Made by a program: the position numbers and the translations under genes. DNA of 6,224 bases from Methanoculleus sp. (GTDB lineage Archaea > Halobacteriota > Methanomicrobia > Methanomicrobiales > Methanoculleaceae), in NCBI GenBank assembly GCA_023230425.1, contig JALNXI010000120.1:1-6224 (forward strand). Direction: 5' to 3'. Each line of letters opens with the position of its first letter. The first letter of the stretch is position 1. Positions 1 to 5,621 of the stretch are shown in pieces. The notes under the pieces are model-generated. The model made no database searches and had not been told where the DNA came from. It saw nothing but the letters and a program-made list of their open reading frames with translations.

Positions 1-506
1 GTGGTGATGATCCCGCCGACCAGGGGACCTGCTGCCGCCCCGACGCCGCCCGCCGCACTGATCGCACCGAAGGCGCGGGCGCGTGAGGTGAGGTCGGGAG
101 AGAAGACGGTTGCGAGGATATACACGGGCGGGATCAGCAGCGCGGTCCCGATGCCTTCGAGGAGCGAGTAGCCGAGGATCAGGATCCCGAGCCCCGGCGC
201 CGCTGCTGCTATCAGTGCTCCCACCCCGTAGACGAGGAGGCCTCGCCTGAAGAGGTACGTGCGGCCCAGGATATCCGTCAACTTGCTGCCGGGGATCATG
301 AGGGCCGCCATGGTGAGCGTAAAAACGGCGATGGTCGTCTGGACGCCGCTGACCGTCGTCCCCAGATCGGTGGCGATGTTGGTTATGGCCACGTTCATGT
401 TCGAGGCAGCGTAACTGCAGATGAACTGGGCCAGCGCAAGCGGCAGGAGCACGCCCTGCGGGGTTGCCGTCGATGTCCGGGGAGCCGGATCTGGTTCGCT
501 CTCCAT
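1..506 (-). CDS. MFS transporter, DHA2/EmrB-like, N-terminal part (runs off left edge)
   Basis: The reverse strand encodes the first 168 residues of a major facilitator superfamily permease, probably a proton-coupled drug or metabolite exporter of the 14-helix DHA2 type in the cytoplasmic membrane. A short polar tail (residues 1-17) is followed by hydrophobic stretches that fit about five membrane helices. Visible family motifs are the loop 2-3 motif A (GSKLTDILGR, residues 73-82), a motif-B-like SLLEGIGTALLIP stretch (about 114-126) in which the usual Arg and Gln are replaced, and the antiporter motif C (GAAAGPLVGG, 156-165). The ATG at 506-504 is chosen because a TATA box lies 42 bases upstream and no earlier in-frame start is needed. 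Only a weak purine-rich GAGGG precedes it. The C-terminal two thirds lie outside the window, so intactness cannot be judged. The gene diverges from the glycoside hydrolase. The superfamily is secure; the substrate is unknown. Confidence 0.88.
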   Translation of the reverse strand, partial: MESEPDPAPRTSTATPQGVLLPLALAQFICSYAASNMNVAITNIATDLGTTVSGVQTTIAVFTLTMAALMIPGSKLTDILGRTYLFRRGLLVYGVGALIAAAAPGLGILILGYSLLEGIGTALLIPPVYILATVFSPDLTSRARAFGAISAAGGVGAAAGPLVGGIIT

Positions 507-547
507 TCTATCAGCCCTCGAATCGAGTGCGTCAGACGAACCCGGCG

Positions 548-555
548 TATATAAA
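548..555 (-). promoter_or_regulatory. Archaeal TATA box for the MFS gene
   Basis: On the reverse strand this reads TTTATATA, a perfect archaeal box A sequence, preceded on that strand by an A/T-rich stretch that could serve as BRE. It ends 41 bases before the ATG at 506. With the usual spacing, transcription would begin about 17-20 bases before the start codon, giving a short leader. The plus-strand reading (TATATAAA) has no gene at a suitable distance, so the minus orientation is preferred. Confidence 0.65.
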
Positions 556-564
556 TGTAATTGT

Positions 565-579
565 CCGGCATTTTGCCGG
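565..579. repeat. Perfect 6-bp inverted repeat upstream of the MFS promoter (candidate operator)
   Basis: CCGGCA, TTT and TGCCGG form a perfect inverted repeat with a 3-base spacer, extendable by a G-T and a G-C pair. It sits 9 bases upstream of the MFS TATA box as read on the minus strand. Archaeal activators commonly bind just upstream of BRE/TATA, so it could be a dimeric regulator site. No regulator gene is visible nearby and the repeat is short, so the role is inferred. Confidence 0.35.
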
Positions 580-743
580 GCAGTATACCCTTCGTACGGG
601 AAAGCGGAGGGCCGATCCGGCGGCAGCGGCAAGAGTCTCTCCCGGTCCGTTTGCCGTACCGGTTAACGTGTGCCCCTGTTCTCGCAAAAACGAGAGCCAA
701 AACGGTGCACGGTGCCGTTCGGGCAGATCGGGATATGATTCAT

Positions 744-757
744 CGAAAAGTATATTT
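744..757 (+). promoter_or_regulatory. BRE/TATA-like element for the glycosidase gene
   Basis: CGAAAA (744-749) resembles an archaeal BRE, followed by GTATATTT (750-757), a near-consensus box A. Its centre is about 28 bases before the ATG at 782, the distance normally seen between TATA box and transcription start. This places initiation at or very near the start codon and predicts a leaderless mRNA, which fits the absence of a Shine-Dalgarno sequence there. Confidence 0.55.
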
Positions 758-781
758 CATGCCGGATGGTCTGGCTCGCGC

Positions 782-3550
782 ATGACACCTGCAATGTTTG
801 TGCCCGGTACCTCCGAGGGGAAGCGGCTGCTCGAGATCCGCGACGACGGTATCCCCTGGCGGCGGTGGGGGCCCTACCTGAGCGAGCGACAGTGGGGAAC
901 GGTGAGGGAGGATTACGGGGAAGACGGCAATTCCTGGGCCTACTTCTCGCACGATCACGCACGCTCCCGCGCCTACCGGTGGGGGGAAGACGGGATTGCC
1001 GGCATCTCGGACGATGCCCAGCGTCTCTGTTTTGCGCTCGCCTTCTGGAACGGCGCCGACCCGTTCCTCAAAGAACGGCTCTTCGGCCTTACGAACGCCG
1101 AGGGGAACCACGGGGAGGACGTGAAGGAGTACTACTACTACCTCGACAACACCCCGACGCATTCCTACATGAAGTACCTCTACAAGTACCCGCAGGCGGC
1201 GTTCCCGTACAACGATCTTGTAGAGGCGAACCGGCAGCGCAACCGGTATGACCTGGAGTACGAACTCATCGACACCGGTATCTTTGCCGACGACCGCTAC
1301 TTCGACGTCTTCGTGGAGTATGCAAAGGCGTCTCCGGAGGATATCCTGGTGCAGATCACCGTGCATAACCGCGGCCCGGAGGAGGCGTCCCTCCATCTGC
1401 TGCCCACCCTCTGGTTCCGCAACACCTGGTGGCAGGGAGGCGGCGGGGAGAGGCCAACCCTCCGGAAGATGGAGGGGCCGCCGGGGACCGGTGTGATCGC
1501 GGCCGATCACCCTGCCCTCGGACAGCGTTACCTCTACTGCGAAGGCGCCCCCGACCTGCTCTTCACCGAGAACGAGACCAACACGGAGCGCCTGTTTACG
1601 ACGCCGAACGCCTCGCCGTTTGCCAAAGACGGCATCAACAACTACATCGTCGAGGGGCGCACCGATGCCGTGAACCCGGAGGGAGGAGGGACCAAATCTT
1701 CTGCACATTACCGGTTAACCCTCGGTTCGGGCGAGACGCAGAGGATACGGCTGCGGCTGAACGGAGTGCCGCCGCCCTCCGGGGGGAGCCCTCTCTTCGG
1801 GAGCGCCTTTGAGGATCTGCTCGCAGAGCGAAAGCAGGAGGCGGACGCCTTCTACGAAAACATCACCCCACCGTCGGTCGGCCCGGATGCGGCGAACGTG
1901 ATGCGCCAGGCACTCTCGGGGATGCTCTGGACGAAGCAGTACTACCTCTACGAGGTCGACCGCTGGCTCCGGAAGCACGGCTCGGATGCTGCCGCAGGCC
2001 GGCAGATTGCGATCCGGAACAGTTCGTGGTTCCACATGGTGAACGCCGACATCATATCCATGCCCGACAAGTGGGAGTACCCCTGGTATGCGGCATGGGA
2101 CCTGGCATTCCATACCGTTGCCCTTGCCATGGTGGACCCGGATTTTGCCAAGGACCAGCTCGACCTGATGCTGCGCGAGCGTTATCTGCACCCGAACGGC
2201 CAGATCCCGGCCTACGAGTGGAACTTCAGCGATGTCAATCCTCCCGTGCATGCCTGGGCCGCCCTGTTCATATACCGCACGGAAAAGGAACTTCTCGGTA
2301 CGGGGGACGTGCAGTTCCTGGGGAGGATGTTCCAGAAACTGCTGATGAACTTCACCTGGTGGGTGAACCGCAAGGATCGCGCCGGCCAGAACGTCTTCGA
2401 GGGCGGGTTCCTGGGACTCGACAACATCGGGGTCTTCGACCGCAGTGCGCCTCTGCCTACGGGAGGCTACCTGGAGCAGGCCGACGGGACGGCGTGGATG
2501 GCCCTTTTCGCCCAGACAATGCTGGATATTGCCGCCGAGCTTGCCGTTCACGATCCGGTCTACGAAGAGATGGCGACCAAATTCTACGAGCACTTTGTCT
2601 GGATCGCATCGGCGATGAACAGTATGGGCGAGAACCAGGAAGGCATGTGGGACGAAGAGGACGGTTTCTACTACGACCTCCTCCGCCTGCCCGACGGGAG
2701 CGCGACACGGCTGAAGGTGCGGTCCCTGGTGGGGCTGCTGCCTCTCGCTGCCAGCACGGTCTTCACCAGAGAGATGATAGAGCAGATGCCGGACTTTGTG
2801 GAGCGGGCCCGCTGGTTCAACCGGTACCATACGGGTATGGCGTCCACCATCTCCGACATCGGCCGGCCCGGCGTCGGAGGCCGGCTCCACCTCTCGCTGC
2901 TCACCGAGGAGAGGCTGCGAAGGGTTCTCACGCGGATGCTGGACGAGAACGAGTTCCTGAGCGACTACGGGATCCGGTCCCTTTCTCGCGCACACCTGCA
3001 GGACCCCTATATCTTCATCCAGGATGGGCAGGAGCACAGGGTGCAGTACCTGCCGGCGGATTCCGATACGGATATGTTCGGCGGGAACTCCAACTGGCGG
3101 GGGCCGATCTGGTTCCCGGTGAACATCATGCTGATCCGGGCGCTGCTCAACCTCTACGCGTACTACGGGAACGATTTTACGGTAGAATGCCCGACCGGGT
3201 CGGGGAACCGGATGAATCTTTATCAGGTGAGCGAGGAGATTGCACGGCGCCTGACCCGGGTGTTCCTCCGCGATGAGAGCGGCCGCCGCCCGGTCTTCGG
3301 TTATGCGCCGAAGTTCCAGGACGACCCCAACTGGCGCGACTACCTCCTCTTCTACGAGTACTTCCACGGCGACAACGGGGCCGGGATCGGTGCCAGTCAC
3401 CAGACCGGGTGGACGGGGCTCGTTGCCCGGATCATCCAGTTGTTCGGGTATATGAGCCCCGAACAGGTACTCGGGGAGGAAGCGCGCAGGCTCGTCTACA
3501 GGAAGGAGGGTTCTGCCCCCCAACCGGTAGAGGGACCTGCTGCCAGGTAG
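782..3550 (+). CDS. GH63-like (MGH1-type) glycoside hydrolase, 922 aa
   Basis: This is a large, probably cytoplasmic (alpha/alpha)6-barrel glycosidase of the GH63 / mannosylglycerate-hydrolase-like group, often annotated simply as glucosidase. No signal peptide is seen. Residues 29-45 (WGPYLSERQWGTVREDY) and the following SRAYRWGEDG and GNHGEDVKEYY stretches mark the conserved N-terminal beta-rich domain. The barrel begins near residue 380. PWYAAWDLAFH contains Asp440, the likely general acid. W772-W777 reads WRGPIW, the GH63/GH37-type signature. Glu859 in YEYFHGDNG, followed by QTGWTGLV, is the likely general base. The length is close to what is usual for this family. An open frame continues upstream to 464, but it has no family resemblance and overlaps the divergent gene, so ATG 782 is chosen, supported by the TATA position; ATG 794 or GTG 800 are alternatives. 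Substrate is unknown: mannosyl- or glucosylglycerate, or an alpha-glucan/disaccharide, are possible. No partner enzyme lies next to it. Confidence 0.87.
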   Translation: MTPAMFVPGTSEGKRLLEIRDDGIPWRRWGPYLSERQWGTVREDYGEDGNSWAYFSHDHARSRAYRWGEDGIAGISDDAQRLCFALAFWNGADPFLKERLFGLTNAEGNHGEDVKEYYYYLDNTPTHSYMKYLYKYPQAAFPYNDLVEANRQRNRYDLEYELIDTGIFADDRYFDVFVEYAKASPEDILVQITVHNRGPEEASLHLLPTLWFRNTWWQGGGGERPTLRKMEGPPGTGVIAADHPALGQRYLYCEGAPDLLFTENETNTERLFTTPNASPFAKDGINNYIVEGRTDAVNPEGGGTKSSAHYRLTLGSGETQRIRLRLNGVPPPSGGSPLFGSAFEDLLAERKQEADAFYENITPPSVGPDAANVMRQALSGMLWTKQYYLYEVDRWLRKHGSDAAAGRQIAIRNSSWFHMVNADIISMPDKWEYPWYAAWDLAFHTVALAMVDPDFAKDQLDLMLRERYLHPNGQIPAYEWNFSDVNPPVHAWAALFIYRTEKELLGTGDVQFLGRMFQKLLMNFTWWVNRKDRAGQNVFEGGFLGLDNIGVFDRSAPLPTGGYLEQADGTAWMALFAQTMLDIAAELAVHDPVYEEMATKFYEHFVWIASAMNSMGENQEGMWDEEDGFYYDLLRLPDGSATRLKVRSLVGLLPLAASTVFTREMIEQMPDFVERARWFNRYHTGMASTISDIGRPGVGGRLHLSLLTEERLRRVLTRMLDENEFLSDYGIRSLSRAHLQDPYIFIQDGQEHRVQYLPADSDTDMFGGNSNWRGPIWFPVNIMLIRALLNLYAYYGNDFTVECPTGSGNRMNLYQVSEEIARRLTRVFLRDESGRRPVFGYAPKFQDDPNWRDYLLFYEYFHGDNGAGIGASHQTGWTGLVARIIQLFGYMSPEQVLGEEARRLVYRKEGSAPQPVEGPAAR

Positions 3551-3571
3551 TGGGGATGATTACGGCCTGCC

Positions 3572-3622
3572 CGGGAGGTGCCGCGGACCGTGCATCCACG
3601 GTTCGCGATTCACCTCCTCCCG
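3572..3622 (+). terminator. Long imperfect stem-loop downstream of the glycosidase gene
   Basis: Starting 21 bases after the stop codon, CGCGGACCGTG (3582-3592) pairs with CACGGTTCGCG (3597-3607) around a CATC tetraloop: 11 pairs with one G-T. Past a 1x3 internal loop, AGGTG (3576-3580) pairs with CACCT (3611-3615), and after a 3-base bulge CGGG (3572-3575) pairs with CCCG (3619-3622). About 20 pairs form within 51 bases. No T-run follows, so it is not a classic archaeal or bacterial terminator; it may define or protect the mRNA 3' end. The structure is seen directly; its role is inferred. Confidence 0.5.
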
Positions 3623-3683
3623 CAAAACCTGCCTTCGCGACGGTCGGCTCCCGGCAGAACCGGGGTCCCGGGATGGTTGGGAT

Positions 3684-3691
3684 ACATATAT
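3684..3691 (+). promoter_or_regulatory. TATA-like box for the HdeD-family gene
   Basis: ACATATAT lies in an otherwise GC-rich gap, with its centre about 37 bases before the ATG at 3725. Initiation near 3712-3716 would give a leader of roughly 10 bases. This suggests that the gene has its own promoter rather than depending on read-through from the glycosidase. Confidence 0.5.
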
Positions 3692-3724
3692 GTGGTGGCA
3701 GTGAGCCCTCCACGTGGTGTTGTC

Positions 3725-4276
3725 ATGGTTAACACACTGTCCGGCGCCGGTTCCGTTGAGTCCGGCACTGCTATGGCTTCGTCACGCTGGCCCGTGCTGC
3801 TGCTCGGCATACTCGCGGTCATCTTTGGCGTTCTCTTCTTCATTTACCCGATCCCGACGCTGACACTCCTTGTCACGTTTCTTGGTTTTTACTGGCTGTT
3901 CAACGGTATCGTCGCGTTCATCGACCTGTTTCGAGACAAAACAGGCCGGGGCTGGAAACTGCTGGTCGCGATCCTCGGCATCCTTGCAGGCGTCCTCGTG
4001 CTCGCCTATCCCCTCTACAGTGCCGTTCTCATCCCGACTGTCTTTGCCATCATCATCGGCGTGGAGGGGCTGATCATCGGGGCTATCTACACGGTGCAGG
4101 GGTTCTCCGGTGCCGGGTGGGGAACCGGGATCCTCGGCATCCTGAGCATCATCTTCGGGCTGATCCTGATCGCAAACCCGCTCGTCGCCGCTGTCGGCCT
4201 GGTACTGCTCCTTGCGGGGCTCGCCATCATCGGCGGCATCGCGGCCATCATCTTTGCGATCCGGATGCCGGGGTGA
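3725..4276 (+). CDS. HdeD-family (DUF308) six-helix membrane protein, 183 aa
   Basis: This is an integral membrane protein of the HdeD/DUF308 family, named after an Escherichia coli acid-resistance membrane protein; the function in archaea is not established. After a polar tail (1-21) there are six hydrophobic segments, roughly 22-40, 45-68, 77-95, 100-122, 133-150 and 153-178. They form three helix-hairpin repeats, each opening with a glycine-rich GIL-type helix that ends at a proline (Pro42, Pro96, Pro152), the internal symmetry expected of the family. The charged loop DLFRDKTGRGWK (67-78) separates repeats one and two. ATG 3725 is chosen because it lies just after a TATA box and a GGTG ribosome-binding element (3716-3719), and because the frame upstream lacks family character. 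The length is typical. The gene stands alone between the glycosidase and the lipoprotein. Confidence 0.88.
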   Translation: MVNTLSGAGSVESGTAMASSRWPVLLLGILAVIFGVLFFIYPIPTLTLLVTFLGFYWLFNGIVAFIDLFRDKTGRGWKLLVAILGILAGVLVLAYPLYSAVLIPTVFAIIIGVEGLIIGAIYTVQGFSGAGWGTGILGILSIIFGLILIANPLVAAVGLVLLLAGLAIIGGIAAIIFAIRMPG

Positions 4277-4309
4277 AGGAGGGGAGGGGCCGGATGGCGT
4301 CCCTGGCGT

Positions 4310-4334
4310 GGAGGCACGACCTCCCCCTCTCTTT
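4310..4334 (+). terminator. Possible terminator after the HdeD gene
   Basis: GGAGG (4310-4314) and CCTCC (4320-4324) form a 5-bp stem with a CACGA loop, followed by a pyrimidine tract ending in CTCTCTTT. It begins 34 bases after the stop codon. An alternative partner for the C-rich arm is the G-rich run directly after the stop (4278-4289). The T content is modest, so confidence is low. Confidence 0.35.
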
Positions 4335-4434
4335 GCCCGTAAAGAAGTGTATCCGGCTGCCGTTTTCTCCGGTATGAGGGCATGCGGGAGCGCCGTTGTA
4401 TAACACCCGGTTCGCCGCAATGCATTGGGATAAT

Positions 4435-4442
4435 TTTATATA
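4435..4442 (+). promoter_or_regulatory. Consensus TATA box for the lipoprotein gene
   Basis: TTTATATA is a perfect archaeal box A match in an A/T-rich island (about 4429-4443) within GC-rich DNA. Its centre is 54 bases before the ATG at 4493. Initiation is expected near 4462-4466, exactly where the leader hairpin begins. This is the clearest plus-strand promoter in the window. Confidence 0.75.
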
Positions 4443-4461
4443 AGTCGCGCCATAATCCGGC

Positions 4462-4484
4462 CCCGGGCAGCCATCCTGCCCGGG
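4462..4484 (+). promoter_or_regulatory. Perfect 9-bp hairpin in the lipoprotein mRNA leader
   Basis: CCCGGGCAG (4462-4470) and CTGCCCGGG (4476-4484) pair perfectly around a CCATC loop. The right arm ends 8 bases before ATG 4493 and takes in the first two bases of the GGAG ribosome-binding element (4483-4486). The predicted transcription start is at the left arm, so the mRNA may begin with this stem. It could stabilise the 5' end, limit ribosome access, or act at DNA level as an operator over the start site. Confidence 0.6.
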
Positions 4485-4492
4485 AGATAGGT

Positions 4493-4912
4493 ATGAAGAA
4501 AATGGGGGTATTATTCATCGCGCTGGTCCTCGTTCTGGCCTGCGTCGGTGCCGGATGCGTCCAGCCTTCGGAGCAGGAGGCGGAGGCGCAGCTCTGCCAG
4601 AGTCTCGCAGACCTCGGAGCAGCGCTTGAGAGCATGGAGAACACCAGCCTGAGATCCACTGTCGGAGATATCCGGGATGGACGGGACCAGGTCCGGTCCG
4701 CCATGGAGAGTGTCAGGGAGTCCGCGGGCCAGGTCGCTAACGTCCGGATCGACAACCTCAATGCGGCATACGAAAACCTCAACCAGGCCGTGGAAAACCT
4801 CCCCAACGATGCGACCGCCGTTGAGGCCATTCAGACCATCCGCCCGCAGATACAGGCTGTCCGGGATGAACAGCAGAACCTTTCTGCAGACCTGAACTGC
4901 ACGGCGCAGTGA
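4493..4912 (+). CDS. Small predicted lipoprotein, helical, 139 aa
   Basis: The N-terminus is a lipoprotein signal: MKK, a hydrophobic core (residues 4-18) and GAGC with Cys22 as the likely lipidated residue, although Cys17 is a weaker alternative. The mature part would sit on the outer face of the cytoplasmic membrane. It is polar, rich in Ala, Glu, Gln and Asn, and looks almost wholly helical, with leucine and valine spacing compatible with a coiled coil or helical bundle (about 30-132). Two further cysteines, Cys35 and Cys136, lie near the two ends of the mature chain and could form a disulfide. ATG 4493 is chosen because the signal peptide starts there and a GGAG element with a consensus TATA box precedes it; the open frame upstream crosses the promoter. 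No enzyme motif is seen, so the function is unknown. A structural or envelope-stress role is possible but unsupported. Confidence 0.85.
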   Translation: MKKMGVLFIALVLVLACVGAGCVQPSEQEAEAQLCQSLADLGAALESMENTSLRSTVGDIRDGRDQVRSAMESVRESAGQVANVRIDNLNAAYENLNQAVENLPNDATAVEAIQTIRPQIQAVRDEQQNLSADLNCTAQ

Positions 4913-4950
4913 GCGCCGCGAGGATTGGGTTGCAGCAGGAGATGTGAAGA

Positions 4951-5022
4951 GCGACCCGGCGGGTACCCGGAAGGAACGGTGCCCGGGGATGGGGGTCATC
5001 GACTCCCATACCCGCCGGATGC
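4951..5022 (+). ncRNA. Candidate structured RNA (three-way junction) after the lipoprotein gene
   Basis: Closing stem P1 is CCGGCGGG (4956-4963) with CCCGCCGG (5011-5018), eight perfect pairs. It can extend inward by T-A and A-T, or outward through GCG (4951-4953) with TGC (5020-5022). Inside it, P2 is CCCGG (4966-4970) with CCGGG (4983-4987) around a 12-base loop. P3 is ATGGGGGTC (4989-4997) with GACTCCCAT (5001-5009), nine pairs with one G-T and an ATC loop. The linkers are only 1-2 bases. The fold is compact, but the region is GC-rich and pairing could be fortuitous. It may be a 3'-UTR element, an independent small RNA, or a leader element of the next gene. No known RNA family is recognised. 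Confidence 0.35.
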
Positions 5023-5125
5023 ACATATTGCGGCTGTAGATGTAGATCTCAGTGTGAATACTCACGTTCTTGCCCCGCAACAGCATCCAATCGAGCTCGC
5101 GTGGGGAACCGGGAGAGGATGATAC

Positions 5126-5494
5126 ATGCCAGAGGGAGATCCACGGGCCTTCAGGGTCGGGGTAGTTATCGGGCTCATTGTCGCACTCGTCATCACGTAC
5201 CTGATAGCGATCGGCGGTGCGTTTGTCGGAGGTCTTGTTGCGGGCTGGATAGCGGGGGGAGGAGGAAGAAAATCCAGGCAAATCGGAGGAAGAGCAGGTG
5301 TGTATACGGGCCTCCTGGATGCGCTTGTCCTGGCAGCAGTCGTTGCGGTGCTGGGCATCGAGGCCGCCCCGGGCGATCTCGCCCTGCTCCGCTTCCTCGG
5401 TTCGACGCTCATCATCACCCTGATGTTCTTCCCGGTCCTCGGTTTCGTCGGCTACCTGGGAGGAGTGCTGGGAGGTGCCTTGAAGGAGCGGTGA
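5126..5494 (+). CDS. Small glycine-rich membrane protein, DUF5518-like, 122 aa
   Basis: This small integral membrane protein has a first hydrophobic helix at about 10-31. A glycine-rich GGAFVGGLVAGWIAGGGG segment (30-47) and a basic loop (RKSRQIGGRAG) follow, then a second helix at about 59-78. A third hydrophobic stretch (about 88-118) contains several glycines and may be one long or two short helices. The pattern of glycine-zipper helix followed by a basic, glycine-rich turn resembles the DUF5518 family of small archaeal membrane proteins; this is pattern recognition, not a search result. ATG 5126 is preceded by GGAG (5112-5115) and AGGATGAT (5116-5123), close to the archaeal ribosome-binding consensus, which fixes the start. 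No convincing promoter was found in front; it may be read from the lipoprotein promoter. The function is unknown. Confidence 0.75.
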   Translation: MPEGDPRAFRVGVVIGLIVALVITYLIAIGGAFVGGLVAGWIAGGGGRKSRQIGGRAGVYTGLLDALVLAAVVAVLGIEAAPGDLALLRFLGSTLIITLMFFPVLGFVGYLGGVLGGALKER

Positions 5495-5621
5495 ATGCCT
5501 GAGCGGTTCGGGATATGAGGAGGATCCATTCTTTCGGCGAGGTATGGTCGATTACGCCGGGAACAGGCCCATTTCCGGTTTTCAACGCCTCCAGACGGTG
5601 CAGCGGGAACGGGGTCGACCG

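Larger units (their letters stand above)
507..781. other. Divergent intergenic region between MFS and glycosidase genes
   Basis: This 275-base gap carries no convincing gene. Reading frames crossing it have no family resemblance and overlap its promoters. It contains the minus-strand TATA box (548-555), the 565-579 palindrome, a loose CGGCAA/TTGCCG pair (627-632 with 651-656), a small hairpin TCTCG-CAAAAA-CGAGA (680-695), an AACGG/CCGTT pair (701-705 with 715-719) and the plus-strand TATA-like box (750-757). The small pairs may be regulator sites or chance in GC-rich DNA. Confidence 0.6.

Noticed and set aside
464..781. N-terminal extension of the glycosidase reading frame back to 464
   Set aside because: The extra 106 residues show no family resemblance, overlap the start of the divergent MFS gene and its promoter, and would lie upstream of the predicted TATA box.
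1715..3523. Very long open frame (602 aa) on the minus strand opposite the glycosidase gene, plus a similar one at 740-1708
   Set aside because: Long antisense frames are common opposite GC-rich genes. The translations are low-complexity Arg/Pro/Val-rich text with no family resemblance, while the plus-strand protein is clearly a conserved enzyme.
5022..5029. CACATATT as a TATA box for the small membrane-protein gene
   Set aside because: It is a poor match to box A, lies about 100 bases before the start codon and overlaps the candidate RNA structure by one base; too weak to annotate.
5035..5046. Tandem TGTAGA TGTAGA direct repeat
   Set aside because: Two copies of a hexamer with no further copies nearby; compatible with chance.
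5073..5106. CCCCGC/GTGGGG pairing before the small membrane-protein gene
   Set aside because: A six-pair stem with one wobble around a 22-base loop is unremarkable in GC-rich DNA.
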